Shown: positions 45,320 through 54,244 of the stretch, in pieces
How positions within the stretch are numbered: the stretch's first letter is position 1
How the letters are laid out: each line of letters begins with the position of its first letter
Assembly: GCF_001413925.1 (NCBI RefSeq)
Contig: NZ_LBMJ01000001.1
Span: 372,001 to 436,000 of the forward strand
Origin: Nonlabens sp. YIK11
Lineage (GTDB): Bacteria > Bacteroidota > Bacteroidia > Flavobacteriales > Flavobacteriaceae
Direction: 5' to 3'
Length of the DNA stretch: 64,000 nucleotides
Program-made: the position numbers and the translations under genes
The notes under the pieces: model-generated
What the model was told of the DNA's origin: nothing
What the model saw: the letters and a program-made list of their open reading frames with translations, nothing else
Database searches by the model: none

Positions 45320-45724
45320 CTAGAAGTCAAAACTTACAGCGGCGTTCTTATAAACTTCATATATGTAATCACCTTCTACCAGTAGGATCGCTATCAAATA
45401 AATGATTAGGAATACTCCTGTCCAGACAACGGCACGACGCAAGCCGCTTACCTCATCTCTCATGTGCATAAAGTCCCAAGTGATGTAATAGGCTTTTACT
45501 AAAGTCAGGATGATAAATATCCAGTTCAAATATTTCAAAGCTAAAAATTGACCGTTCAAAAAGTCAGGTTTGATATACCCTAAAGCTACTTCTACCGTGG
45601 TCACAATGGAAAGAAAAATCAGGACTCCCCAAATTTTCTGCACGTTATTCTTAAACTTCAATCTACCTCTAAAGATTGCCAGTTTATGTTCGTTATGTTC
45701 TGCGTGTGATGCGTGATCTGCCAT
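45320..45724 (-). CDS. Cytochrome c oxidase subunit IV family protein
   Basis: The 134-residue protein has three hydrophobic segments (about 32-52, 63-82 and 96-118) and the His-rich N-terminus and KIWGVLIFLSIVTTVEVALGYI pattern of the subunit IV/COX4-prokaryotic family. It stabilises the haem-copper oxidase. It lies 17 bp downstream of the larger subunit III gene and is part of the same operon. Confidence 0.88.
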   Translation of the reverse strand: MADHASHAEHNEHKLAIFRGRLKFKNNVQKIWGVLIFLSIVTTVEVALGYIKPDFLNGQFLALKYLNWIFIILTLVKAYYITWDFMHMRDEVSGLRRAVVWTGVFLIIYLIAILLVEGDYIYEVYKNAAVSFDF

Positions 45725-45741
45725 CTTGATATCTTAAAAAA

Positions 45742-46740
45742 TTAAACGAGGTAGAAGAATGTAAATACAAATACCCATACGAGGTCTACAAAGTGCCAGT
45801 ACAAACCGACCTTTTCTACCATCTCATAGCTACCTCTGCGCTCATAGGTTCCCAACAAAACATTGAAGAAAATAATGAGGTTGAATATAACTCCAGAGAA
45901 AACGTGGAAACCGTGAAATCCTGTGATAAAGAAGAAGAAATCTGCAAACAACGGCGCACCGTATTCGTTTTCAGTCAAATTAGCACCTTCAACAACGCTT
46001 ACGGCTTGATTCTCTAGTTTGAATTGAGATTCTTCTCTAGACAAAATGGTTTTTTCTGATGCTCCAGTTTCTTCGTTTACAATGATTTGCTGCGTGCGGA
46101 TCAATAGATCTGGACGAGCGGCAAATCCTTGTTGAACTTCTGCAAGTGTATATGTCGCATTTTCTGCGCCAGAGGATTGATACCAGATTCCTTCACTATC
46201 ACCATAAGGTGTCACTTCTCTAGGTCCAACACTTACGAACTCTTCGAGTGCTACTCTTTCGCCTTGAGCGTCAACAAACTGAAGAATTTTTCCTCCTTTT
46301 GTTTTTACTGCACCGTACTCACCAGCGATGAAGTTTTTCCATTCCCAAGCTTGTGAACCAACGAATATCAAACCACCTATAACGGTCAATAATAAATAGA
46401 AGGCCACCTTCTTACGATTCATGTGGTGTCCAGCATCTACGGCAAGTACCATAGTTACAGACGAACCGATAAGGATAAACGTCATCAATGCTACATAGAA
46501 CATAGGTGCGTCTACACCATGCATAAACGGGAAGTGGTTGAATACCTCATCTGCGATAGGCCATTCCTCGATAAACTTAAATCTGGAAAAACCATATGCG
46601 GCAAGAAATCCAGAAAAGGTAAGTGCATCAGACAGGATGAAGAACCACATCATCATCTTTCCATAACTCGCGTTGAGTGGTCGTGTGCCGCCACCCCATT
46701 TTTGGCCTTCTGTACCAGTAGCAGCTACTGTCGTTTCCAT
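45742..46740 (-). CDS. Cytochrome c oxidase subunit III (longer form)
   Basis: The 332-residue protein matches the haem-copper oxidase subunit III family: KMMMWFFILSDALTFSGFLAAYGFSRF, SVTMVLAVDAGHHMNRK, TGFHGFHVFSGV and a C-terminal YWHFVDLVWVFVFTFFYL. An inserted stretch of about 120 residues (about 145-265) between helices is rich in Glu, Gln and Thr, and is unusual for the family. Genes for subunits I and II are not in the window. It lies directly upstream of the subunit IV gene. Confidence 0.9.
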   Translation of the reverse strand: METTVAATGTEGQKWGGGTRPLNASYGKMMMWFFILSDALTFSGFLAAYGFSRFKFIEEWPIADEVFNHFPFMHGVDAPMFYVALMTFILIGSSVTMVLAVDAGHHMNRKKVAFYLLLTVIGGLIFVGSQAWEWKNFIAGEYGAVKTKGGKILQFVDAQGERVALEEFVSVGPREVTPYGDSEGIWYQSSGAENATYTLAEVQQGFAARPDLLIRTQQIIVNEETGASEKTILSREESQFKLENQAVSVVEGANLTENEYGAPLFADFFFFITGFHGFHVFSGVIFNLIIFFNVLLGTYERRGSYEMVEKVGLYWHFVDLVWVFVFTFFYLV

Positions 46741-46777
46741 ATCTTCAGATTAGTTGTAATAAGTGGCAAAAATAGGT

Positions 46778-47368
46778 CTAAAAAATATCTTTAGCAAAAA
46801 CTAAAAACAATAGTAAATAGATCCAAAGTACATCTACAAAATGCCAAAACATGGACCCCAACTCAAAACCTAACAAGCTCTCACTGGTATATTTACCTCT
46901 TATGGTCTGGATAGTCATCACCAGTAAGCATATCAATCCAGCTACAATGTGTGCCAAGTGCGCGACCACAATCACATAGATAAAAGACGCGTTCACATTA
47001 CTTGCCGCGCCTGTAAAGCGGTAACCCATCTCAATGATGGAATTGAATCCCATGAACTGCATGACCACAAATGTGGTTCCCAGGACAAAAGTCACGACGG
47101 TAAAAATCATCGCAGCACTTTTATTATCCTTTTTAATGAGGCTTTTAGCCAGCCATAGCGTCAAGCTACTTAATAAAATCACACCTGTACTATAGAAGAA
47201 CTCCGACGGCATATCAATATCAACCCAGTCTCTTCTACTACTACTTACCACATAAGCACTGGTCAATCCTGCAAACATCATAACAAGACTTGCTATGGCA
47301 AACCACATCATCTGTTTTTTGGATCGAGCTAACTTTTGCTCAATGGGTAATTCCGTTACGTCTGTCAT
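46778..47368 (-). CDS. Cytochrome c oxidase subunit III (shorter form)
   Basis: The 196-residue protein has the subunit III pattern without the insert: KKQMMWFAIASLVMMFAGLTSAYVV, a GYRFTGAASNVNASFIYVIVVAHLAHIVAG region and a final GSMFWHFVDVLWIYLLLFLVF. It is paralogous to the longer gene 37 bp downstream. The two may be parts of one oxidase or serve two isoforms. Its ATG overlaps the ctaB stop by one base. Confidence 0.9.
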   Translation of the reverse strand: MTDVTELPIEQKLARSKKQMMWFAIASLVMMFAGLTSAYVVSSSRRDWVDIDMPSEFFYSTGVILLSSLTLWLAKSLIKKDNKSAAMIFTVVTFVLGTTFVVMQFMGFNSIIEMGYRFTGAASNVNASFIYVIVVAHLAHIVAGLICLLVMTIQTIRGKYTSESLLGFELGSMFWHFVDVLWIYLLLFLVFAKDIF

Positions 47369-48261
47369 TATCTTAAAAATTTATCTACTACGTAGATGAT
47401 CTGTATTAAAGTTATATAGCTCACACTCACCAGCATCAGCTTGCGCGCGACCACATTGGTTCGTTCTCTAAACAATTTGACCGAATAGTATAGAAACCAA
47501 AGTCCCAGCAACAAAATGATCGCTGCACTCCATATCGTCATATATAAAGAACCGGTCACACCAAAGGCTGGTATCAACGATACCGCGATGGTCCAGATGG
47601 TATACAAAATAATTTGTATCGCCGTTCCACGGTCTGCACCGCCAGTAGGCAACATCTTGAAACCACCTGCTTTGTAGTCGCTCTCAAGCATCCATCCTAT
47701 CGCCCAGAAGTGCGGAAATTGCCAGAAAAACTGCAACATAAACAAGGTTCCAGGCTCTATGCCGAAGCTGCCGCTCGCAGCCACCCAACCCAGCATGTAG
47801 GGAATCGCACCAGGAAATGCACCCACAAAGACACAAAGCGGTGTTCTCGTCTTCAGCGGCGTGTAAACCGCAGCATAAAGAATGATGCTCAGCGCACCAA
47901 AAAATGCTGTAGGCCAATTGATCAAATACAATAAGTAAACACCCGTAAGCGCCATGGTCAACCCAAATATCCAGGCATGATTCACAGCAATACGACCCGT
48001 GGGAATAGGTCGGTTCATGGTGCGTTTCATGAGCGCATCTCGATCACGCTCAATGATTTGATTAAACACGTTTGAAGACCCCACTAGAAAGTAGCCACCT
48101 ATACAAAGCAGGACAATCGTCAACCAGTCATAGGTCACGGCGCCTAAAAAGTATCCGGCAATGGAAGAAAACACCACGACTATAGACAAGCGTGGCTTTG
48201 TGATTTCCACATAGTTTGCCAGCATTCCGGGAGATTTCGCTATGGCTTGTGCCTCACTCAA
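47368..48261 (-). CDS. ctaB: Protoheme IX farnesyltransferase (haem o synthase)
   Basis: Adds a farnesyl group to haem b, giving haem o for cytochrome oxidase. The 297-residue UbiA-family membrane protein has about eight helices, the prenyl-diphosphate binding motif NVFNQIIERDRDALMKRTMNRPIP and a second TRTPLCVFVGAFPGAIPYMLGW. The predicted promoter at 48284-48314 rules out the longer frame starting at 48318. I use TTG 48261; ATG 48225 is an alternative. It heads the oxidase operon. Confidence 0.9.
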   Translation of the reverse strand: MSEAQAIAKSPGMLANYVEITKPRLSIVVVFSSIAGYFLGAVTYDWLTIVLLCIGGYFLVGSSNVFNQIIERDRDALMKRTMNRPIPTGRIAVNHAWIFGLTMALTGVYLLYLINWPTAFFGALSIILYAAVYTPLKTRTPLCVFVGAFPGAIPYMLGWVAASGSFGIEPGTLFMLQFFWQFPHFWAIGWMLESDYKAGGFKMLPTGGADRGTAIQIILYTIWTIAVSLIPAFGVTGSLYMTIWSAAIILLLGLWFLYYSVKLFRERTNVVARKLMLVSVSYITLIQIIYVVDKFLR

Positions 48262-48283
48262 AAGTGTCGTTTTTAAGGGTTTG

Positions 48284-48314
48284 CAAAGATACCCTACAAC
48301 CACTTTGTAGCAAA
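48284..48314 (-). promoter_or_regulatory. Predicted promoter of the ctaB-oxidase operon
   Basis: On the minus strand TTTG (48311-48314), exactly 19 nt and TATCTTTG (48284-48291) match the Bacteroidota promoter consensus at every specified base. Transcription would start near 48277, about 16 nt before TTG 48261 or 52 nt before ATG 48225. Confidence 0.75.
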
Positions 48315-48355
48315 GCAATTAACAGCCTTTCAAAGGTCTTGTTAAAAGATGTTTT

Positions 48356-48371
48356 CGCTTTCGCGAAAGCG
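48356..48371. repeat. Palindromic repeat copy 14 (perfect, intergenic)
   Basis: Perfect core flanked by TTTT and AGG, upstream of the ctaB promoter and just before the repeat cluster. Confidence 0.95.
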
Positions 48372-48415
48372 AGGAATGAACAAGCTTATTTGCAAGTGAC
48401 AAGAATGACGTTTTG

Positions 48416-48940
48416 AAATCGCTCCTTCTCGACTGCCGCTCGAAGCGGCTTACAGAGTGTGAAACTAATGCCTGTAAATTATATCGAACGTCAACATTGC
48501 AATGATCATGAAACCAGTGTCGAGCGATAGCGTTGCGGTGAGCTTGTCGAAGTGTCAAGACATGGTTCATGCACAATCCCAGTCACCACCTGTCATCCTG
48601 AACTCGTTCTCAGGATCTTTTAGGTTATAGTTCCCATGACGTTTTACACCCAAGATCCACAAGACGCTGAAATAAATTCAGCGTGACAGTTCGTTAATTG
48701 ACTCTGAGATGCTTTCAAACGGTGAGACAACAATGCTCCTGAACCAGTTTCGAGCGATGGCGTTGCGGTGAGCTTGTCGAAGTGTCGAGACATGGTTCTT
48801 GCACAATCTTCATAACAAGAAAATCGCTCCTTCTCGACTCTCGCTCGAAGCGGCTTACATTGTGCGAAACTACAATAGTCTTAAACCATTGTCGAGCGAT
48901 AGCGTTGCGGTGAGCTTGTCGAAGTGTCGAGACATGGTTT
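48416..48940. repeat. Cluster of mosaic intergenic repeats between ctaB and leuS
   Basis: The region holds no gene. Unit A (about 40 bp, AAATCGCTCCTTCTCGACT then CTCGAAGCGGCTTACA) occurs at 48416-48454 and 48821-48860. In the first copy GCCGCT and AGCGGC pair across a 3-base loop. Unit B (about 60 bp, AACCAGTGTCGAGCGATAGC, then GTTGCGGTGAGCTTGTCGAA, ending GACATGGTT) occurs at 48511-48568, 48741-48797 and 48884-48940 with few changes. A separate element (48591-48690) opens with TGTCATCCTGAAC and closes with TTCAGCGTGACA, and includes a small GCTGAA/TTCAGC hairpin. No open reading frame of family type runs through the cluster, so these look like dispersed palindromic or REP-type elements. Confidence 0.85.
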
Positions 48941-48952
48941 TAGTCCTATGTA

Positions 48953-51900
48953 TTATCCCACCACAAAATTCACAATCTTACCGGGAACAATGATGGTCTT
49001 GCGTACCACTTTTCCTTCCAGCTGCTCTTGGACTTTTTCGTTTTCCAATACCATTTTTTCTAGATCGTCTTTAGAAATGTCAACCGGTAGGTCCAGTGTG
49101 AATTTCATCTTGCCGTTAAACGAAATAGGATAGGTCTTGCTGCTCTCGACCAAATATTTCTCCTCAAAAACCGGGAACGGCGCCTCGCTGATGGATTCGT
49201 TGTGTCCCAACAATGACCATAATTCCTCGGCAATGTGTGGTGCGTACGGTGATACCAGAATCGCCAGTGGTTCCAGCACCTCGCGGTGGTTGCATTTTTG
49301 AGCGGTCAATTCGTTCACTGCAATCATAAAGCTACTCACGCTGGTGTTGAATGAGAAGTTCTCAATATCCTCACGGGTTTTCTTGATGGTCTTATGCAGG
49401 GTTTTCATGCTGTCTGGCGAGGCTTTCTCGTCAGAAACATTGAATCCATTCTCGTCATGATAGAGTTTCCACAGTTTTTTCATAAAGCCGTAAACGCCAG
49501 TAATTCCTGCGGTGTTCCATGGTTTGGCCTGCTCTAGCGGACCTAAAAACATCTCGTACAAACGCAAAGTATCTGCGCCATATTGATCACAGATGTCGTC
49601 CGGATTAACGACGTTGTATTTAGACTTGGACATTTTTTCAACCTCACGATTAACTTGCCACTTAGACTCTTTAAATAAAGGTTGGAGCTTACCGTCAACG
49701 TAATCCAAAAACGTAGCCTCACGATATCCTTTATTAGAATAGTAATCTCTAAAATTATTTATATCCATCCTATTTTCTTGAACTAAGGAAATGTCTATTC
49801 TAATTTTTGATATCGTAAATTCAGGTTGTTTAGGTAAGTGCTGGGCGTTTTCTGAAATATGATACTTTAGAATTTCATCAATATTACCATTGTCTTTGAG
49901 ATCATCGGCTGATTGTTCTTTTTCCCACAATGAAAACACGTAATCGCTTATAAATATGGCACTCTTCATACCGATAAGATACTGCTGATTATCGCTTACA
50001 TAATAAGGATTCAAACGGTAAATGAAGGCGCCTTCCCCAAGTATCATTCCTTGATTGATCATCTTTTGGAACGGCTCGTTGACGGTGACTTTGCCCAAAT
50101 CGTGCAGCAACTTCACCCAAAACCTACTATATAATAAGTGGCCCGTAGCGTGCTCGCTACCGCCTATGTATAGATCGACGTTTTGCCAGTATTCCTGCGC
50201 TTCTTTAGAGAACATTTCGTTCTCGTTGTTGGCATCCATGTATCTAAACATGTACCAAGAACTTCCTGCCCAACCTGGCATGGTGTTCAACTCTAATGGA
50301 TACACACAATCGCGATTATCATCATTGGAAACCACTTTGTTTTCTTTGGTACACCAGCTCCATGTGGTCGCACGACCTAGTGGCGGTGCGCCATCTTCAG
50401 TAGGTAGGTATTCGTCAACTTCTGGCAATTCCAGTGGCAGATGCTTGCGATCGATCATTTGTGGTAAACCGTCCTTATAATATACTGGGAACGGCTCGCC
50501 CCAATAACGTTGTCTGGAGAACACCGCATCTCGCAAACGGTAATTGGTTTTGCCTTTTCCAGCACCTACTTCTTCCAATTTGTCGATAGCAGCTGCCATC
50601 GCACCAGAGGCGTAACTCATCCCGTTGAGGAAATCGCTATTGGTGAGTTTTGTGTCGTCCTTAGCCGCATAGGCTTCCTCACTTACATCTACCTCTTTGA
50701 AAATGTTTTTGATTTCAGGCATCCCTTTTTGACCCGCAAAGAAATTGGCAAACGCATGATCGCGCTCATCGCCGCATGGTACGGCCATCACGGCGCCTGT
50801 TCCATAACCCGCCAAAACATAATCACCTATCCACACAGGAATTTTTTCACCACTTAAAGGATGCGTGGCATAAGCACCCGTAAACACACCAGAAATCGTC
50901 TTCACATCTGCCATGCGCTCGCGCTCTGATCGCGCTGCGGTGGCTTTTTTGTAGGCCTCGACCGCTTCTTTTTGTTCTGGTGTTGTGATGATGTCGACCA
51001 GCTCATGTTCTGGTGCCAGCGTCATAAACGTGACTCCATAGATAGTATCTGGACGTGTCGTAAAGACATCAATTTTAGCCCCATTGCCTGCGGCATTTCC
51101 CCCAAGGGGAAAGTTCCCTTCAAGTTTGAAAGAAACCATGGAACCAATAGATTTTCCAATCCAGTTGCGTTGGATTTCTTTGATGGATTCACTCCAGTCG
51201 AGGTCTTCTAGGTCGTTCAGTAATCGCTCTGCAAACGCGCTGATTCTCATCATCCACTGGCGCATTTTCTTGCGCACCACAGGATGGCCGCCACGCTCGC
51301 TCACACCGTTGACGATTTCATCATTGGCCAGTACCGTTCCCAGCGCTGGACACCAGTTCACTTCGGTATCAGCCAGGAATGTCAGACGATAATCCAGTAG
51401 GATTTTCTGTTGTTCCTGATCGGTGTACGAGTTCCAATCTGCTGCTGTGAATTGTTTCAGATCTTCATCTGTTGCAGCGTTGATGGAGGTTGTTCCGCTT
51501 TCGCGAAAGCGAGCTACCAATTCTTCTATAGGACGTGCTTTATTTGCGTCGTTATCGTACCAGCTCTCAAACAACAGGATAAAAATCTCTTGCGTGTATT
51601 TGTAATAGCTGGGATCGCTGGTCTTGACCTCGCGCGACCAGTCAAAACTAAAACCGATGCGGTCCATCTGCTCGCGGTATCTCGCAATGTTTTCCTTAGT
51701 CGTGATGGCTGGATGCTGTCCGGTCTGTATCGCGTACTGTTCTGCCGGCAAGCCAAAGCTGTCATAACCCATAGGATGCAGGACATTGAAGCCTGTGTGG
51801 CGCTTGTATCTGGAGACGATGTCACTCGCAATGTAACCCAATGGATGACCCACGTGCAGTCCAGCGCCACTGGGATATGGGAACATATCCAGCGCATAGA

Positions 51901-52000
51901 ATTTAGGCTTGTCAGAGTGGTTTTGAGCGTGGAACGTGCCGTTTTGAGCCCAATAGTTTTGCCATTTCTTCTCAATTTCCTTGTGGTCGTACAGTAGCAT
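48953..52000 (-). CDS. leuS: Leucyl-tRNA synthetase
   Basis: Charges tRNA-Leu and edits mischarged tRNA. The 1015-residue class I enzyme has the HIGH-type motif HVGH (residues 49-52), CP1 editing domain with TTRPDTIYGVTFM and GTGAVMAVPCGDERD, zinc-free catalytic core and KMSKS (residues 789-793). It is roughly 70-90 residues longer than typical Bacteroidota LeuS; the extra length lies mostly between about 655 and 785, in front of KMSKS. The palindrome at 51496-51511 encodes RFRES around residue 164. No frameshift is seen. It is divergent from ftsX. Confidence 0.95.
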   Translation of the reverse strand: MLLYDHKEIEKKWQNYWAQNGTFHAQNHSDKPKFYALDMFPYPSGAGLHVGHPLGYIASDIVSRYKRHTGFNVLHPMGYDSFGLPAEQYAIQTGQHPAITTKENIARYREQMDRIGFSFDWSREVKTSDPSYYKYTQEIFILLFESWYDNDANKARPIEELVARFRESGTTSINAATDEDLKQFTAADWNSYTDQEQQKILLDYRLTFLADTEVNWCPALGTVLANDEIVNGVSERGGHPVVRKKMRQWMMRISAFAERLLNDLEDLDWSESIKEIQRNWIGKSIGSMVSFKLEGNFPLGGNAAGNGAKIDVFTTRPDTIYGVTFMTLAPEHELVDIITTPEQKEAVEAYKKATAARSERERMADVKTISGVFTGAYATHPLSGEKIPVWIGDYVLAGYGTGAVMAVPCGDERDHAFANFFAGQKGMPEIKNIFKEVDVSEEAYAAKDDTKLTNSDFLNGMSYASGAMAAAIDKLEEVGAGKGKTNYRLRDAVFSRQRYWGEPFPVYYKDGLPQMIDRKHLPLELPEVDEYLPTEDGAPPLGRATTWSWCTKENKVVSNDDNRDCVYPLELNTMPGWAGSSWYMFRYMDANNENEMFSKEAQEYWQNVDLYIGGSEHATGHLLYSRFWVKLLHDLGKVTVNEPFQKMINQGMILGEGAFIYRLNPYYVSDNQQYLIGMKSAIFISDYVFSLWEKEQSADDLKDNGNIDEILKYHISENAQHLPKQPEFTISKIRIDISLVQENRMDINNFRDYYSNKGYREATFLDYVDGKLQPLFKESKWQVNREVEKMSKSKYNVVNPDDICDQYGADTLRLYEMFLGPLEQAKPWNTAGITGVYGFMKKLWKLYHDENGFNVSDEKASPDSMKTLHKTIKKTREDIENFSFNTSVSSFMIAVNELTAQKCNHREVLEPLAILVSPYAPHIAEELWSLLGHNESISEAPFPVFEEKYLVESSKTYPISFNGKMKFTLDLPVDISKDDLEKMVLENEKVQEQLEGKVVRKTIIVPGKIVNFVVG
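51496..51511. repeat. Palindromic repeat copy 15 (perfect, in leuS)
   Basis: Perfect core, read as RFRES in LeuS (EELVARFRESGTT), before the CP1 region. Confidence 0.95.
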
Positions 52001-52126
52001 GCGAGTGGTTTTGTAAAGCGCAAAAATAATCCCTTTGCAACAAGTAGGAAACTTATAGCGTTGTAAACCCAGACAGTTCGGGAACTTTGTTATTTTTGTT
52101 CTCTTAATTCATTGCAACAGCGATTT

Positions 52127-53005
52127 ATGGCATCCTCTTCTTCCTATCAAAAACGCCGCTTGTTCAGCTCCTATTTTTGGGTCGTGATCAGTGTTTTCTT
52201 GGTACTTTTTATGTTGGGCCTGCAAGGCTTTTTCTTGCTGAATAGCCAGAAGTTGGCAGATTACTTCCGTGAGCAGGTGCCCATGTCCATTTATTTTAAG
52301 GATAGCGCCAAGGATGTAGAGATGCAACAACTGGAGAAATCCCTGCAAATGGCCGACTATACTAAAAGTGCGGTTTTTGTAAGTAGTGAAGAAGGCGCCA
52401 AACAAACCATGGAAGATCTGGGCGAGGATTTTGTGGCAAAACTGGATGGTTTTAACCCTATTCCCAATTCCATCGACGTGCGTTTGAACGCTAGTTTTGT
52501 GGACGATAGCCAGATCCAGCAAATCGCTGATGATCTTGCCGCTAAGGATTTTGTGCAGGAAGTGAGTTATGATAAGCCGCTGGTTTCTTTGCTTAACGAG
52601 AACGTCAAGCGCATCTCGTTCTGGATGTTGATCGTAAGCGGTGTCTTTATATTTATCGCATTTTTATTGATCAACAGTTCCATCAGGCTATCGATTTATG
52701 CCAAGCGTTTCACCATCAAAACCATGCAAATGGTAGGTGCGACCAAAGGTTTTATACGCAAACCCTTTATCCTGACCAGCATCAAATTGGGCATTATAGG
52801 TGCCTTGCTGGCACTGGTAGCGCTGGGCGCCGTGGTCTACTGGATGGATGGTTATGTGCCAGAACTGGAAATTTTACAGAACTATAAAATGCTGGCGATT
52901 TTGTTTGTGGGCGTTTTGGTTTTTGGTGTGTTGATCAGTTTGATCAGTACCTTTTTTGCAACGACCAGGTATTTGAATTTGAGAACGGATCAGTTGTATT
53001 ATTAA
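52127..53005 (+). CDS. ftsX: Cell division ABC permease FtsX
   Basis: The 292-residue inner-membrane protein has four helices, with an N-terminal cytosolic tail of about 20 residues, an extracytoplasmic loop (about 45-165) and the C-terminal FtsX/MacB-type helices. It recruits septal peptidoglycan hydrolases and partners with FtsE, which is not adjacent here. I chose ATG 52127 over the in-frame TTG 52112. A TATTTTTG box at 52091-52098 may be its -7 element. The layout ftsX-DUF3098-uppP-truB is typical of Flavobacteriia. Confidence 0.9.
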   Translation: MASSSSYQKRRLFSSYFWVVISVFLVLFMLGLQGFFLLNSQKLADYFREQVPMSIYFKDSAKDVEMQQLEKSLQMADYTKSAVFVSSEEGAKQTMEDLGEDFVAKLDGFNPIPNSIDVRLNASFVDDSQIQQIADDLAAKDFVQEVSYDKPLVSLLNENVKRISFWMLIVSGVFIFIAFLLINSSIRLSIYAKRFTIKTMQMVGATKGFIRKPFILTSIKLGIIGALLALVALGAVVYWMDGYVPELEILQNYKMLAILFVGVLVFGVLISLISTFFATTRYLNLRTDQLYY

Positions 53006-53075
53006 AGGAGTATAGATCGCTACGCTGCTAGAATATAGAGCATAGACCTATTATTGAAGTCTGATATGGGTATAT

Positions 53076-53111
53076 CGCTTTCCTGTCTGCCGACAGGCAG
53101 GCGCGAAAGCG
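53076..53111. repeat. Palindromic repeat copy 16 split by a second palindromic element
   Basis: The core halves CGCTTTC (53076-53082) and GCGAAAGCG (53103-53111) are separated by exactly 20 bp, of the CCTGTCTGCCGACAGG family also present at 8104-8119. Without the 20 bp the site is a perfect CGCTTTCGCGAAAGCG. Insert boundaries are ambiguous by one base. Confidence 0.9.
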
Positions 53112-53128
53112 AAATTTTAAAAAGCATT

Positions 53129-53413
53129 ATGAGTAAAAAAGTCAAAAAGAACGAACCCGTCCAAAGCAACGAGCCTGATTATGTCAAGCCGGTTTTTGGA
53201 TTTGTGTTTAAGAAGAAAAACTACACGTGGATGATCATAGGTCTTGCCGTAATCGCGCTAGGATTTATTCTCATGATAGGTGGTGGCAGTGATGATCCTG
53301 CTGTTTTCAATCCAGATATCTTTCACTGGCGACGTATACGACTGGCGCCAGCGCTAGTGATTATTGGGTTTGGGATACAAGTTTATGCGATCCTTTTAGA
53401 TCCTGACAAATAA
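53129..53413 (+). CDS. DUF3098 small membrane protein
   Basis: The 94-residue protein has two transmembrane helices (about 34-54 and 70-90) and a lysine-rich N-terminus (MSKKVKKNEP). It matches the DUF3098 family of Bacteroidota; role unknown, perhaps cell envelope. ATG 53129 is the best start; the frame extends back through the split repeat to 53054, but that N-terminus is repeat-derived. The final TAA overlaps the uppP ATG by one base, so translation is coupled. Confidence 0.85.
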   Translation: MSKKVKKNEPVQSNEPDYVKPVFGFVFKKKNYTWMIIGLAVIALGFILMIGGGSDDPAVFNPDIFHWRRIRLAPALVIIGFGIQVYAILLDPDK

Positions 53414-54210
53414 TGGAGGCTATTGATGCGATGATCCTAGGAGTCATTCAAGGATTAACGGAATTCCTACCGGTTTCTTCCAGCGGTCATTTAGAATTAG
53501 GCAAAGCCATTCTAGGCGATAACTCGGTTCCTGAAGAAAGTTTGATGTTTACGGTGGTGCTCCACTTTGCGACGGCATTGAGTACGATTGTGGTTTTTAG
53601 AAAAGACATTTTAGAATTGCTGAAAGGTGTTTTCTCCTTTCAGTGGAATGAGGAAACCCAGTTTGCCGCAAAAATCGTGTTGTCGATGATCCCAGCAGTG
53701 TTTGTCGGGTTGATGTTTGAAGAAGAGTTGGAGTCGCTTTTTGGCGGTAACGTGTTGCTCGTGGGCTTTATGCTGATCGTAACAGGTTTGTTACTATTTC
53801 TCGCTGGCCGAGCAAAAAACACGGGCAAAGCTGTGACCTGGAAAGATGCTGTTATTATAGGTGTGGCTCAAGCGATTGCTATTTTGCCAGGCGTTTCACG
53901 TAGTGGCGCCACTATTTCTACATCGGTATTATTAGGAAACGATCGTACCAAAGCAGCTCGATTTTCATTTTTGATGGTGGTGCCGTTGATCTTGGGTAAA
54001 ATCGCCAAAGACGTGATGAGCGGCGACCTCAATTATGAAAGCAGCGCCAGCTTGCCGTTGCTTTTTGGCTTTATTGCGGCGTTTATCACTGGTTTGATCG
54101 CGTGTACCTGGATGATCTCTTTAGTCAAGAAAGCTAAGTTGCACTACTTCTCCTATTATTGTTTTGCAGTAGGTATTATAGCCATCATCGCCGGAAGCCT
54201 AGCTGCCTAA
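53413..54210 (+). CDS. uppP: Undecaprenyl-diphosphatase
   Basis: Recycles undecaprenyl pyrophosphate, the lipid carrier for peptidoglycan and polysaccharide synthesis. The 265-residue membrane protein has the BacA/UppP motifs QGLTEFLPVSSSGHLELG near residue 14 and LPGVSRSGATISTSVLLG near 157. About seven helices are visible and length is normal. It is coupled to the DUF3098 gene by a one-base overlap and is followed by truB after 34 bp. Confidence 0.95.
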   Translation: MEAIDAMILGVIQGLTEFLPVSSSGHLELGKAILGDNSVPEESLMFTVVLHFATALSTIVVFRKDILELLKGVFSFQWNEETQFAAKIVLSMIPAVFVGLMFEEELESLFGGNVLLVGFMLIVTGLLLFLAGRAKNTGKAVTWKDAVIIGVAQAIAILPGVSRSGATISTSVLLGNDRTKAARFSFLMVVPLILGKIAKDVMSGDLNYESSASLPLLFGFIAAFITGLIACTWMISLVKKAKLHYFSYYCFAVGIIAIIAGSLAA

Positions 54211-54244
54211 CCGCAGCCCAACTATTCATTAGAAATTTAAAGTA

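Noticed and set aside
48416-48940. Direct repeats that might suggest a CRISPR array
   Set aside because: Repeat units differ in length and order, spacers are not of uniform size and no cas gene is near.
53054-53128. Upstream extension of the DUF3098 frame through the split repeat
   Set aside because: The added N-terminus is repeat-derived and not family-like; ATG 53129 gives the normal protein.
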